Origin: Terrabacter sp. Ter38
Lineage (GTDB): Bacteria > Actinomycetota > Actinomycetes > Actinomycetales > Dermatophilaceae
Direction of reading: 5' to 3'
Length of the DNA: 64,000 nt
NCBI RefSeq assembly: GCF_024519435.1
Contig: NZ_JALJRZ010000001.1
Span: 1-64,000 of the forward strand
In this document: positions 9,101 to 16,587 of the stretch, piece after piece
Numbering within the stretch: the stretch's first letter is position 1
How the letters are laid out: the number at the start of each line of letters is the position of its first letter
The notes under the pieces: model-generated
Database searches by the model: none
What the model saw: only the letters and a program-made list of their open reading frames with translations
What the model was told of the DNA's origin: nothing
Position numbers and translations under genes: made by a program

Positions 9101-12100
9101 AGTCGCGCCAGCAGCTCTACACGATGCTCACCCGCGGCCGGGTCGCCAACCACGTCTACCTCCAGGTCGTCACCGACGGCGACCCCCACACCGCGATCCA
9201 CCCTGACACCCTCGCCCCACCCACCGCCACCGACATCCTCGAAGCAATCCTCGCCCGGGACCATTCCCCCGTCTCCGCCACCACCCAGCTGCGCGACGCC
9301 GCAGACCCGGCCCTCCTGCTCGGGCAGGCGACCGCCCGCTACACCGACGCCCTGCACCACGCCGCCGAGGACCTCCTCGGCCCCCGAGCCGTGACCACTC
9401 TGGAGCGCGACGCAGAACAGGCCGTTCCCGGGCTCACCCAGGCCCCCGCCTGGCCCACCCTCCGCGCACATCTGATCCTGCTCGCCGCCCACGACCACGA
9501 CCCCCGCACCGCCCTGCTCGACGCCGCCGGCAGCCGAGAACTCGACACCGCCGACGACCCCGCCGCCGTCATCGACTGGCGCATCGATGGCCTTGCCGCC
9601 GGCACAGGACCGTTCCCCTGGCTCCCTGGCATCCCAGCAGCACTGCTGCAGCATCCGGGCTGGGGCGAGTACCTCACCCGCAGAGCCGAACTCGTCACCG
9701 GCCTCGCCGACCAGGTGAGGCATACCGCTCTCGCCGAGACGCCCGCGCGGGTCATCCACACCGGCCGCCGCCCGGACCCTGCCGTCCTCGCTGACGTGCA
9801 GGTCTGGCGGGCCGCGACCCAGGTCCCCGAGCAGGACCGTCGCCCCACCGGGCCACCGCAGCTGCAGAAGGCCGCAGCCCTGTGGCAACGCAGACTCACC
9901 ACCGCCCTGCACGCCACTCACGCACCAGCCCTGCAGGAATGGCAGGACCTCCTGCAGATTGTCGCGCCGGGTGTCCGCGGTGACGACTTCACCCCGACCC
10001 TGGCCGAACGGCTGGCCGCGATGTCCCGGGCCGGACTCGACACCCCCGACCACCTGCGACGCGCAGCCACCAGCTCGCCGCTGCCCGATGACCACCCTGC
10101 GGCCGCCCTGTGGTGGCGCATCAGCCGGCACGTGGCTCCCGCTGTCGCCGTCGACACCGCGCACCACCAGCACGACGCCCTCACGACGTCATGGCTATCC
10201 CGCGTCTCCGAAACGTTCGGCCCGCAGCACGCCGGGGAGCTGCAGGCCAGCCCGTGGTGGCCCGCCCTGGTCACCAGCATCGACCACGCCCTACAACGCG
10301 GCTGGACCCTTGCCGATCTCCTCGGCACCCACCTGCGCTACGAGAGCGGCCCTCACCGCGACGAAGACCTCGACGACTGCCAGGCCATGGTGTGGCGCAT
10401 TACCGTCCTCACCGACCCACCCCCACCAGCCGAGGACCTCGACGAGAACCCACCTCCCGAGGACGACCAGTCTTGGATCGAGCAAGCCACCGTCCTCCAC
10501 CACCCCGATGAGGACGCCGACCACGATGTCGAGCACGAGCTCGAACCGGACACCGGTCGTTGGTGCGAGGCGCCCACCCCGCAACAGTGGCAGGACCTCC
10601 TCGACCCGAACCGTGACCCGAGCACCGACCCGAAGATCGACGAGAGCGCCGACGGCGTCAAGCCCGACGAGCCCGACGAGGCCGCAGCGGCGGTCGAGAT
10701 GCGGCTCGCCCTCGCCGCCATGGTGCGCGACACGATGGGACCCCCTCCGCCCGACGCAGACGACGTCGAGACCATGGTCGCCCGCGCCGCGCTCTGGGAC
10801 GACAGCCCCGTCAGCCGGGAGCGGATGCTCGAGATCAACCACCTCACCCTGGACTACTTCCGCGGCCAGCTCGCGAACAGCTGGGCCGACACCTACCTGC
10901 ACGAACGCCTCGACCCCACAAGCGAATCGGCGACCGGTCGACAAACGGTTCCCCACGCCGCGGCCCTCACAGCCGCCCTGTCCGGGCTCGCACCCGGGTA
11001 CGCGCCCGCCGGGTGGACCAACCTCGTCACCACCCTGCGGCGCTACGGCATCAGCGACGGCGAGATGCTCGCGACCGGTGTTGCCACACGCGCCCGCAGC
11101 GGCAGGCTCATCGACCGGTTCCGTGACCGCGTCATCCTCCCCATCACCCGCGACGGCGACGTGCTGGGCTTCATCGGACGCCGCCACCCCGACCTCGGCG
11201 ATGACCACATAGCGGGCCGTTGGGTGCCGAAGTACCTCAACACCGCCGACACGCCCCTGTTCCACAAGGGCGCCCAGCTCTACGTGACACCGCCGTGGCC
11301 CCTACCCGTCGACACCGCCGTCGTACTCGTCGAGGGCCCGATGGACGCTCTCGCCGTAACCCTCGCCGGCGCCGGGGCCTACGTCGGCCTCGCCACCCTC
11401 GGCACCTCCCTCACTCGGCAGCAGAGCGCCGAGCTGGCGGCGATGGGACGAGCCCTGGTCGTGGCCACCGACGGCGACCAGCCCGGCCGGGCCGCCGCCG
11501 AACGGGACTTCTGGACGCTCGCACCCCACGGCCTGTCCCCCGCAGTGGCGATCTTCCCCGACGGGTCAGACCCCGCCGACGTCTTCACCCGCCACGGCCC
11601 CCACGCGCTGCTCGACACCCTCCAGCGCGCCCGACCCCTCGCGTCGACGCTCATCACGGAACGCCTCTCCAGCCTCAGCGACGACACCCGGCTGCAGCGG
11701 GCCACCCAAGTCCTCGCCGCCCAACCCGCCACCACGTGGGACACCGGGACCCGGCTCATCGCACGCGAGCTCAACACAACACGTCGGGCTGCGCGCGCCT
11801 GCCTCGCCGACCTGGCCGAGGCCTGGAACCGCGACCCCCGCGCCGTCGCCCGGCAGCAACTAACCGGCCTGCACGATGAGCGCAGGCGCCCCGCGTCGCC
11901 CGATATCCGTCAGCACGTCGAGCGATGGCTCGGGCTGGCCCGCGAGCTCGACCCCCGGCTTCCCGCCCAGAGCGACTGGCCCGCCCTGGCCGCCATGCTT
12001 GCCCAGGCACACCAGAGCGGACACGACATCGCGACCGTCTGCCGTCGGCTCATCGAGGACGAACCGCTGCAGGACCGGCCCGCGCAAGAGCTCCGTCGTC

Positions 12101-12255
12101 GACTCGCCGTCCACCTCTCCCATGACGAGACCGCCGTCGACGAGACACCCGTCAACACGTCCGAGACGCCCGCACACCTACGAACCGGAGCCGCCCAACA
12201 GCAGCGCGCCGCGTACGTCACGAGCGCGCCCCGCCGAGACCCTGCCAGGCGCTGA
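6118..12255 (+). CDS. MobF (TrwC/TraI-type) relaxase-helicase-primase
   Basis: This conjugative relaxase nicks oriT and unwinds the strand for transfer. The 2045 residues carry three modules. Residues about 6-420 are a TrwC relaxase: 'MSIHKLTAGSGYDYL' contains the likely catalytic Tyr pair, and the metal-binding histidines are H267, H278 and H280 in the 'HRDSRAGDPDLHTH' motif. Residues about 610-1020 are a RecD/TraI-type helicase with Walker A 'APAGAGKTT' near 637, Walker B 'VVVDEAG' near 742 and 'VHAAQG' near 976. After an acidic linker (about 1420-1530), residues about 1540-1840 resemble a DnaG catalytic core with TOPRIM motifs 'VLVEGPMDAL' and 'ATDGDQPG'. F TraI has no primase module. The SD favours TTG 6118 or GTG 6121, whereas family alignment favours ATG 6133. 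Confidence 0.92.
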   Translation: MVGVTMSIHKLTAGSGYDYLTRQVAAQDATDKGHTGLASYYEQKGETPGVWVGSGMAGIDGLQVGDVVTAEQMQALFGSGHHPLAQQRLDRLAGPDLTALDYRTVTRLGAPYKVYPSDVSAFRIEVARRIAELASTLDEGSDAAVPLQERARVRTEVAIELFRAEHGRDPASGSDGAREIAATIAKHSRPRTTAVAGYDLTFSPVKSVSTLWAVSDPATAAAIERAHVAAVQDALRFLEEHALFTRTGANGVRQVEVRGLVATAFTHRDSRAGDPDLHTHVAVANKVQTLDGRWLSIDGRVLFKANVSASETYNTALEKHLHANLGLRFTQRAGSDVGKRPIREVVGVDARLNERWSARRAAVETRRGELAQAFQHAHGRPPTAVESIQLAQQATLETRHAKKDPRPLIEQRTTWRRQALEVLGDEDALEAMVRAATAPQTPGQAGLRSHIEAPGAAVDQRIDAALIDTAWVEATAASIVATLESSRSTWQVWHVRAEAQRRVRSAEPDSPHVRAGVRAGDVDAVVGLLVDEVLDRRSVRLTDQDDGMREPAQLRRRDGASVYTVHGADQYTSAAVLAAEHRLLEAAGRLDGTAAATRDVELALFESAANGVTLNAGQTALVRAMATSGARLQLAIAPAGAGKTTALRALATAWGNGGGHVIGLAPSAAAAAVLRDQISAATAASTSEAGAHTGGVPGDVGTANTSGPASAVTDTLAKLTWSITHGELPDWAANIGRDSLVVVDEAGMADTLTLDTVVQFVTARGGSVRLIGDDQQLAAIGAGGVLRDIAHRHGALRLTELLRFTDPAEAAATLALRDGAPEALGFYLDQHRVHVGDPATTTEDIFTAWRADTDRGLDAIMLAPTRELVAQLNHRARTHRLQRQHPSAGTGAGSNAEVTLADGNAASVGDLVITRTNDRRLRVSATDWVKNGDRWTVLDVSDDGRIRVQNTRHRRTITLPAGYVTASTELGYATTVHAAQGVSADTMHGLASGQESRQQLYTMLTRGRVANHVYLQVVTDGDPHTAIHPDTLAPPTATDILEAILARDHSPVSATTQLRDAADPALLLGQATARYTDALHHAAEDLLGPRAVTTLERDAEQAVPGLTQAPAWPTLRAHLILLAAHDHDPRTALLDAAGSRELDTADDPAAVIDWRIDGLAAGTGPFPWLPGIPAALLQHPGWGEYLTRRAELVTGLADQVRHTALAETPARVIHTGRRPDPAVLADVQVWRAATQVPEQDRRPTGPPQLQKAAALWQRRLTTALHATHAPALQEWQDLLQIVAPGVRGDDFTPTLAERLAAMSRAGLDTPDHLRRAATSSPLPDDHPAAALWWRISRHVAPAVAVDTAHHQHDALTTSWLSRVSETFGPQHAGELQASPWWPALVTSIDHALQRGWTLADLLGTHLRYESGPHRDEDLDDCQAMVWRITVLTDPPPPAEDLDENPPPEDDQSWIEQATVLHHPDEDADHDVEHELEPDTGRWCEAPTPQQWQDLLDPNRDPSTDPKIDESADGVKPDEPDEAAAAVEMRLALAAMVRDTMGPPPPDADDVETMVARAALWDDSPVSRERMLEINHLTLDYFRGQLANSWADTYLHERLDPTSESATGRQTVPHAAALTAALSGLAPGYAPAGWTNLVTTLRRYGISDGEMLATGVATRARSGRLIDRFRDRVILPITRDGDVLGFIGRRHPDLGDDHIAGRWVPKYLNTADTPLFHKGAQLYVTPPWPLPVDTAVVLVEGPMDALAVTLAGAGAYVGLATLGTSLTRQQSAELAAMGRALVVATDGDQPGRAAAERDFWTLAPHGLSPAVAIFPDGSDPADVFTRHGPHALLDTLQRARPLASTLITERLSSLSDDTRLQRATQVLAAQPATTWDTGTRLIARELNTTRRAARACLADLAEAWNRDPRAVARQQLTGLHDERRRPASPDIRQHVERWLGLARELDPRLPAQSDWPALAAMLAQAHQSGHDIATVCRRLIEDEPLQDRPAQELRRRLAVHLSHDETAVDETPVNTSETPAHLRTGAAQQQRAAYVTSAPRRDPARR

Positions 12256-12859
12256 GGAACACCCCAGTCCGTCGCGATGACCACTGACAGCCGCACAAGG
12301 TGCGAAGTGACACAGTCCCTGCCGTCGACCGCCCTTCGCTTCGATCTCGAGTTTGGCGGCTCAACCGATGTCCGCGCGAGCGATGGAAACGGCGCGGGCG
12401 CGGGACAGCACCACCGGTGGACTCCTGAGCACTCACAGAACTCCCCCGACTGGCCGAACGTACCCCGGGACCGTCCCGTTCACTTTGCCTTTGACGCGGC
12501 TCAGACGCCGCGTACGTCATTGACCGAACGGCGGTCGCGACGGACACGGCTGGCCGCACAACGGGCGGTTTCGTAGCCTGCCGTCAGCGCGGCCACGGAA
12601 AGGGTCAGGGCGGCAAGGGTCAGGTCCCCTTGTTGTGCCTACGCAACCGCATCCACAACCTGTCCGAGATCTCGTGGTGTGGACTCAGGCTCGATCTCCG
12701 TATCTTCGCGTATGACGTTCGCACAACATCGAGCGATTAACCTCGCGGCACGATGGGTGCGGTCGGCTCCCATATGTCAGTGCCGAGGTGGCAGGTATTG
12801 CCTTGCGTGTGATTCGATGCAGTCGCAGGGAGTCATCGAGCAACAGGAGCGCCCGAAGC
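12256..12859. other. Intergenic region before lsr2, no gene seen
   Basis: No convincing coding sequence was found. A short frame at 12277-12576 has no family features. Two copies of AAGGGTCAGG lie at 12600-12609 and 12615-12624. The region probably carries the lsr2 promoter; an aggag SD lies at 12845-12849. Confidence 0.4.
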
Positions 12860-13192
12860 ATGGCACAGCGAATCCAGACCATCCTGGAAGACGACATCGA
12901 CGGTGGCCCCGCCGACACCACCATCCAGTTCAGCTACCAAGGCACCCAGTACGAGATCGACCTCTCCAACAAAAACGAGGAGAAGTTCATCAAGGCGCTC
13001 GAGCCCTTCACCAGCAAGGCTCGCAAGACCGGCGGCGGCGGCCGCCGCGCCGCTGCCAAAACCGCTGTCGGAAAGACCGACAAGAACCAGCTCCAGGCCA
13101 TCCGCGAGTGGGCCCGAGCCAACGGTCACACGGTCTCGGACCGTGGCCGGATCAGTCAGGAAGTTCAGGACGCTTACAACGCCTCTCGCTGA
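12860..13192 (+). CDS. lsr2: Lsr2 nucleoid-associated silencer
   Basis: The ATG at 12860 follows AGGAG (12845-12849). The 110-residue product begins '[16 protein letters not shown]', the conserved opening of Lsr2. The beta-rich dimerisation domain ('[17 protein letters not shown]') follows, then a basic linker '[13 protein letters not shown]', and a C-terminal helical DNA-binding domain with '[19 protein letters not shown]'. In Lsr2 the RGR-type AT-hook-like loop inserts into the minor groove of AT-rich DNA; 'SDRGRIS' is that motif. Lsr2 binds and silences horizontally acquired AT-rich genes, so an element-borne copy next to a lower-GC cargo cluster could control that cargo. Length and domain order are normal, and it appears intact. 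Confidence 0.95.
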   Translation: MAQRIQTILEDDIDGGPADTTIQFSYQGTQYEIDLSNKNEEKFIKALEPFTSKARKTGGGGRRAAAKTAVGKTDKNQLQAIREWARANGHTVSDRGRISQEVQDAYNASR

Positions 13193-13988
13193 GGCTGTCA
13201 TGGAAGCCTCCCGAGGCGCGAGACCGAAGGCTTTCGAATCGTCGGTTCGGTCGAGCACCAGCACGTCGCGGATTTAGTCGATGGCTCGAGGCGCTCAGGT
13301 GGCATGAGCATCAGGCGATGTCAGTGATCTCAACGACTTGCATGCCTGCCCGCCCCGTCGACCGCCGCCTAACTGGCGTGCAACCCCCCGGCCTAATCGT
13401 GTCCCGGACGAAGGGTGAACGCGAACCTGACGGGCTACCGCGGCCGCGTCTCTTTCCACCGGGTCGCCAACGTCGGCTCGCGTCCCGCACCGCGCGCCCA
13501 CGTTTCGTGTTCGGCGCGGTGAGCCAGCCATCAGATCGTCGGAGCTGCCGGCGCCGCGTGCGCGGACCCGCGCTCTAGGCGGTGCGTCACAGATGCCTAT
13601 GTTGTGTTACTAGCCGAGACCTCGTTGGTCGGGGATGGGTTCGACCCGGCGTTCCCAGGGAGAATTTCCTTGGCCTTGTCGCACTACATCTGAGCTGATG
13701 GGGTCGTAACCGCACTTAGAAACCGCCGCAGAAAAAAGCTCTAGCCGTGCTCGATGACCATGCCGTGTCCACGTCCAGCACTTCGACTTCGCTCTGACCG
13801 CGTCCGCGAGCCGGGAGGCTGGTATCCCACCGGCCGCCGCGGGCTGCGACCAGTCCTGCCGGCGGACTTGCGCCCGGCCGCTCTCTCCATACGGCGGATC
13901 GCTGCCGGGACTGGCTCGTCCCGAGGCCGCCGGACCGAACCCGTCGACGCGATTGGCCCTAGTCCTCCAGTCGAGGTGGAGCAGCGTC
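13193..13988. other. Long gap after lsr2, no gene seen
   Basis: About 800 bp with no recognisable protein on either strand. Frames present, for example 13610-14011 minus, are Arg/Pro-rich with no domain features. The sequence looks like degenerate DNA between the element core and the cargo cluster. Confidence 0.4.
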
Positions 13989-14270
13989 TCAAATCTCAGG
14001 GATGGCTCCACCGTCGTCCGTGAGCTGAACCGCGATTTCGGTCACCGCCTGCTCCAACCAGGGACTGGGCGGAGCCTGCCCGCTCGGCCCCGGCGACAAC
14101 CCCACAGTCAAACCGACCCGACTCGGTCCGCCAGCAGCCGCGGAGCGCAAGCGTGCATGGACGCAACACCCCGTCCCGTCAGCCACAACTGTCCACCCGG
14201 ACAACCGCGTCACATGGTCGCGTGCGGAGTGCCCTCGGAACGAACGGCTGAACTCGGCCAAGTCCAGCAT
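13989..14270 (-). CDS. Possible small hypothetical protein, 93 aa
   Basis: The ATG at 14270 directly follows a TAG stop (14271-14273) of an upstream frame, an arrangement typical of coupled genes. Codon use has high third-position GC. The C-terminus reads 'WLEQAVTEIAVQLTDDGGA', a natural-looking helix. No family is recognised. It may be intact, or it may be the second gene of a decayed two-gene unit whose first gene (14271-14491) is frameshifted. Either reading remains possible. Confidence 0.35.
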   Translation of the reverse strand: MLDLAEFSRSFRGHSARDHVTRLSGWTVVADGTGCCVHARLRSAAAGGPSRVGLTVGLSPGPSGQAPPSPWLEQAVTEIAVQLTDDGGAIPEI

Positions 14271-14491
14271 CTAATCAAACAACGGGTCCTCGCCGAGTCC
14301 GGGCTCCATGTCGGATCGCACATCGGACGATCCCAGACGGCCGAACGGAGTCTCGCGCACCCACTTGCGGACGGCGGTCCCGCGCTGACCCCGAACCACT
14401 GGTGATCTTCGTCATCACACCCCGTTAGCGGCGCAATCTGGACGAACCCCTCGAGCGTCCTCACGGCCCGATCCTCTGCCTCAGTCCACAC
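14271..14491 (-). pseudogene. Frameshifted small gene
   Basis: From GTG 14491 the frame reads naturally through 'EGFVQIAPLTGCDDEDHQWFG'. It then degenerates to Cys/Arg-rich sequence near 14350. In the neighbouring frame a sensible C-terminus, 'VRETPFGRLGSSDVRSDMEP' ending in GEDPLFD, runs to a TAG at 14271. A single-base change near 14350-14365 would join the two parts. The family is not recognised. Confidence 0.35.
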
Positions 14492-14663
14492 CTCGCGGAC
14501 GTGTTCGCCCGCCCAGCACCAACCCGGCCAAGGTCGGTGCCCTCCGCATCCTCATGATCGAAACGAGTACACACCCGGCCAGTGCGACCTCCTTGCACTC
14601 GCTACACTGCCGTGTGGTGCGGCCAGCGCCTCGCCACTTGGGCGCACGTGAGAAAGGTGGAAT

Positions 14664-15032
14664 GTGACTAGCACACTGTTGAGCATCCAGAATCCTCCGG
14701 ATGGGCTTCTCGAGATTGTCCTCGATCGCGATGATTCGGTTGCTGTCCGTCTGATGTGGCCGTTCGATCGCAGTGAAAACGACTGGATTCGTCTCAACGA
14801 CCGTTTTGACCTGGGTGAATTCACTCACGCGGTGCAAGCACTAGGTCAAGCTGGCAGCGATTCGCACGTTACGTCGGCTGCATCTGAGTTGCAGTTGGTC
14901 CGACATGACAACACCTTTACCTTTGATTTGGCGCGAACAATCCCCCAAAGCAAGCGTGCCATCCTCGACTTCCCAATTCACCACCTCCTCGAACTCCAAA
15001 TTGAGCTTGACGCATTGGGCGAGAAGAAGTGA
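14664..15032 (+). CDS. Hypothetical protein, first gene of the cyclitol-type operon
   Basis: GTG 14664 follows a purine-rich SD, aaaggtgga (14653-14661). The 122-residue acidic protein mixes strands and helices ('LLSIQNPPDGLLEIVLDRDD' onward) and has no transmembrane segment or known motif. Its stop overlaps the GTG start of the phosphohexomutase by four bases (GTGA), so it is surely part of the operon. A TACACT hexamer at 14603-14608 could be a -10 box. Base composition is clearly lower in GC than the flanking conjugation genes, like the rest of the cluster. Possible roles include an accessory or regulatory subunit; nothing in the sequence decides this. Confidence 0.7.
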   Translation: MTSTLLSIQNPPDGLLEIVLDRDDSVAVRLMWPFDRSENDWIRLNDRFDLGEFTHAVQALGQAGSDSHVTSAASELQLVRHDNTFTFDLARTIPQSKRAILDFPIHHLLELQIELDALGEKK

Positions 15033-16555
15033 AAGAATCCATGTATAACTCAGCAAGCTACTTCGAAAAAGCTCTTCTTGCGCCTACAGGGTTCCGCGAG
15101 TATGACGCCCGTTGGGTGATATCGCCCACGCCCACCGAGAGTGAAATCGGTCTCAACTATGTGGGTGTCCGCGAACTTGGTCGGCACCTAGGAACGTTTC
15201 TGCGGACTGAGCTCCTCGCGGGGTCCTCTATTGTCGTCGGACACGACTTCCGGGAATATTCAGAAAACGTAAAGAATGCACTTGTCATCGGACTGCTTCA
15301 GGCCGGCATGAACGTCCACGACATCGGCCTGACAACCACTCCAGCCGCCTACTTTGCACAGTTTCATCTCAACATCGACTGCGTGGCAATGGTGACCGCT
15401 AGTCACAACGACAACGGCTGGACCGGCATAAAGATGGGCCATCGGAAAGCCTCCACGTTCGGACCAGAAGAGATGGACGCTTTTCGGCATCGCGTCCTCA
15501 GTGACGAAGCAACGGACGGCTCCGCAGCCTCTGGGACCTATAAGCCCGAGCCGGGCGTCCGCTCTGCGTACATCCAGGACCTAGTGGCCAAGTGGTCCCC
15601 TAGGTTCCAGGGATTGCCTCGGCTGCGAGTGGCCGTCGAGTGCGGTAATGGAACCTCGGGCCTCTACGCTCCGGAACTTCTGAAAAGATTGGGTTTCGAT
15701 GTTGCTGAGGGGAACGTACGCCTGGACTGGAATTTTCCCAACTTCAACCCCAACCCGGAAAGTATCCCGTTTCTGAAATCGGTAGAGAATCTCGTCGCAT
15801 CTACGGACGCCGACTTGGGCTTGTGCTTCGACGGGGATGGCGATCGCCTTGGTGTGGTCGATGAGACTGGCTCCCTCGTTTTCTCAGACAGAGTCGGTCT
15901 TCTCATCGCAAAGTTCTTGCAGGATGAAGAAGGATTCACGTCGCCCTTCGTCATCGACGTGAAATCGACATCCCTTTTTGAATCCGAGCTGGACAATGAG
16001 ATCGTATGGTCCAAGACCGGTCACTCGTATGTTAAGGCAACTGTGGCGAAGTCCGGCGCCATCGCGGGGTTCGAACGCAGCGGTCACTTCTTCTTCAGCG
16101 ACCCCCTTGGCTATGGCTTCGACGATGCATGTGTCGCTGCACTCGTGCTCCTCTGGGTTTTGATCCGCACTCGCGACGCCAACCCGCAATCAAGCCTCTC
16201 CGCGCTACTGGCAACCGCGCCACTCTCACATTCCTCTCCCAATCGTCAGCCCCGTGTGCCCGATGAAGACAAGTACGAGGCTGTTGAAACGCTGGCTGCT
16301 TACTTCGTGGGTAAAGGCACGTTGGCGGGAGAACCTATCGAGGATGTCAATAGGCTAAATGGCGTTCGCCTCACCTTGCCTGGAGGAAGCTGGCTCCTGA
16401 TCCGAGCTTCCTCTAATTCCCCGAATCTCGTTGTAATCGCCGAAACCTTTGATTCCGATGGGTCACTTCTGTCCCGTATCGACGACGACGTTAGAAGCGC
16501 GATTCAGGCGACAGGACTAGACATAGGTCCTTTTGAGTCGCTTGCGGAGTTCTAG
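15029..16555 (+). CDS. Phosphohexomutase (phosphomannomutase/phosphoglucomutase family)
   Basis: This is an alpha-D-phosphohexomutase that should move a phosphate between two positions on a sugar or sugar-like ring. All four family signatures are present. The phosphoserine loop is 'TASHNDNGW' with S125. The Mg loop is 'DGDGDR' with D268, D270 and D272. The sugar-specificity loop is 'FERSGH' at 348-353 (canonical GEMSGH). A C-terminal phosphate-binding region is rich in Ser/Arg ('LLIRASSNSPNLVVI'). Length, 508 residues, is slightly long for the family. Start GTG 15029 overlaps the previous stop. In this operon it may act on a cyclitol phosphate, for example 7-phosphate to 1-phosphate, rather than on mannose or glucose phosphate. 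That is inference from neighbours. Confidence 0.88.
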   Translation: MKESMYNSASYFEKALLAPTGFREYDARWVISPTPTESEIGLNYVGVRELGRHLGTFLRTELLAGSSIVVGHDFREYSENVKNALVIGLLQAGMNVHDIGLTTTPAAYFAQFHLNIDCVAMVTASHNDNGWTGIKMGHRKASTFGPEEMDAFRHRVLSDEATDGSAASGTYKPEPGVRSAYIQDLVAKWSPRFQGLPRLRVAVECGNGTSGLYAPELLKRLGFDVAEGNVRLDWNFPNFNPNPESIPFLKSVENLVASTDADLGLCFDGDGDRLGVVDETGSLVFSDRVGLLIAKFLQDEEGFTSPFVIDVKSTSLFESELDNEIVWSKTGHSYVKATVAKSGAIAGFERSGHFFFSDPLGYGFDDACVAALVLLWVLIRTRDANPQSSLSALLATAPLSHSSPNRQPRVPDEDKYEAVETLAAYFVGKGTLAGEPIEDVNRLNGVRLTLPGGSWLLIRASSNSPNLVVIAETFDSDGSLLSRIDDDVRSAIQATGLDIGPFESLAEF

Positions 16556-16587
16556 AATATCCCACGTTTGGCGCCTACTACCGGGAT

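Noticed and set aside
12600-12624. Two AAGGGTCAGG repeats as replication iterons
   Set aside because: Only two copies and no replication initiator gene in the window.
13610-14011. 133-codon minus-strand frame after lsr2
   Set aside because: No family features, Arg/Ser/Pro-rich, and it overlaps a better candidate at 13989-14270.
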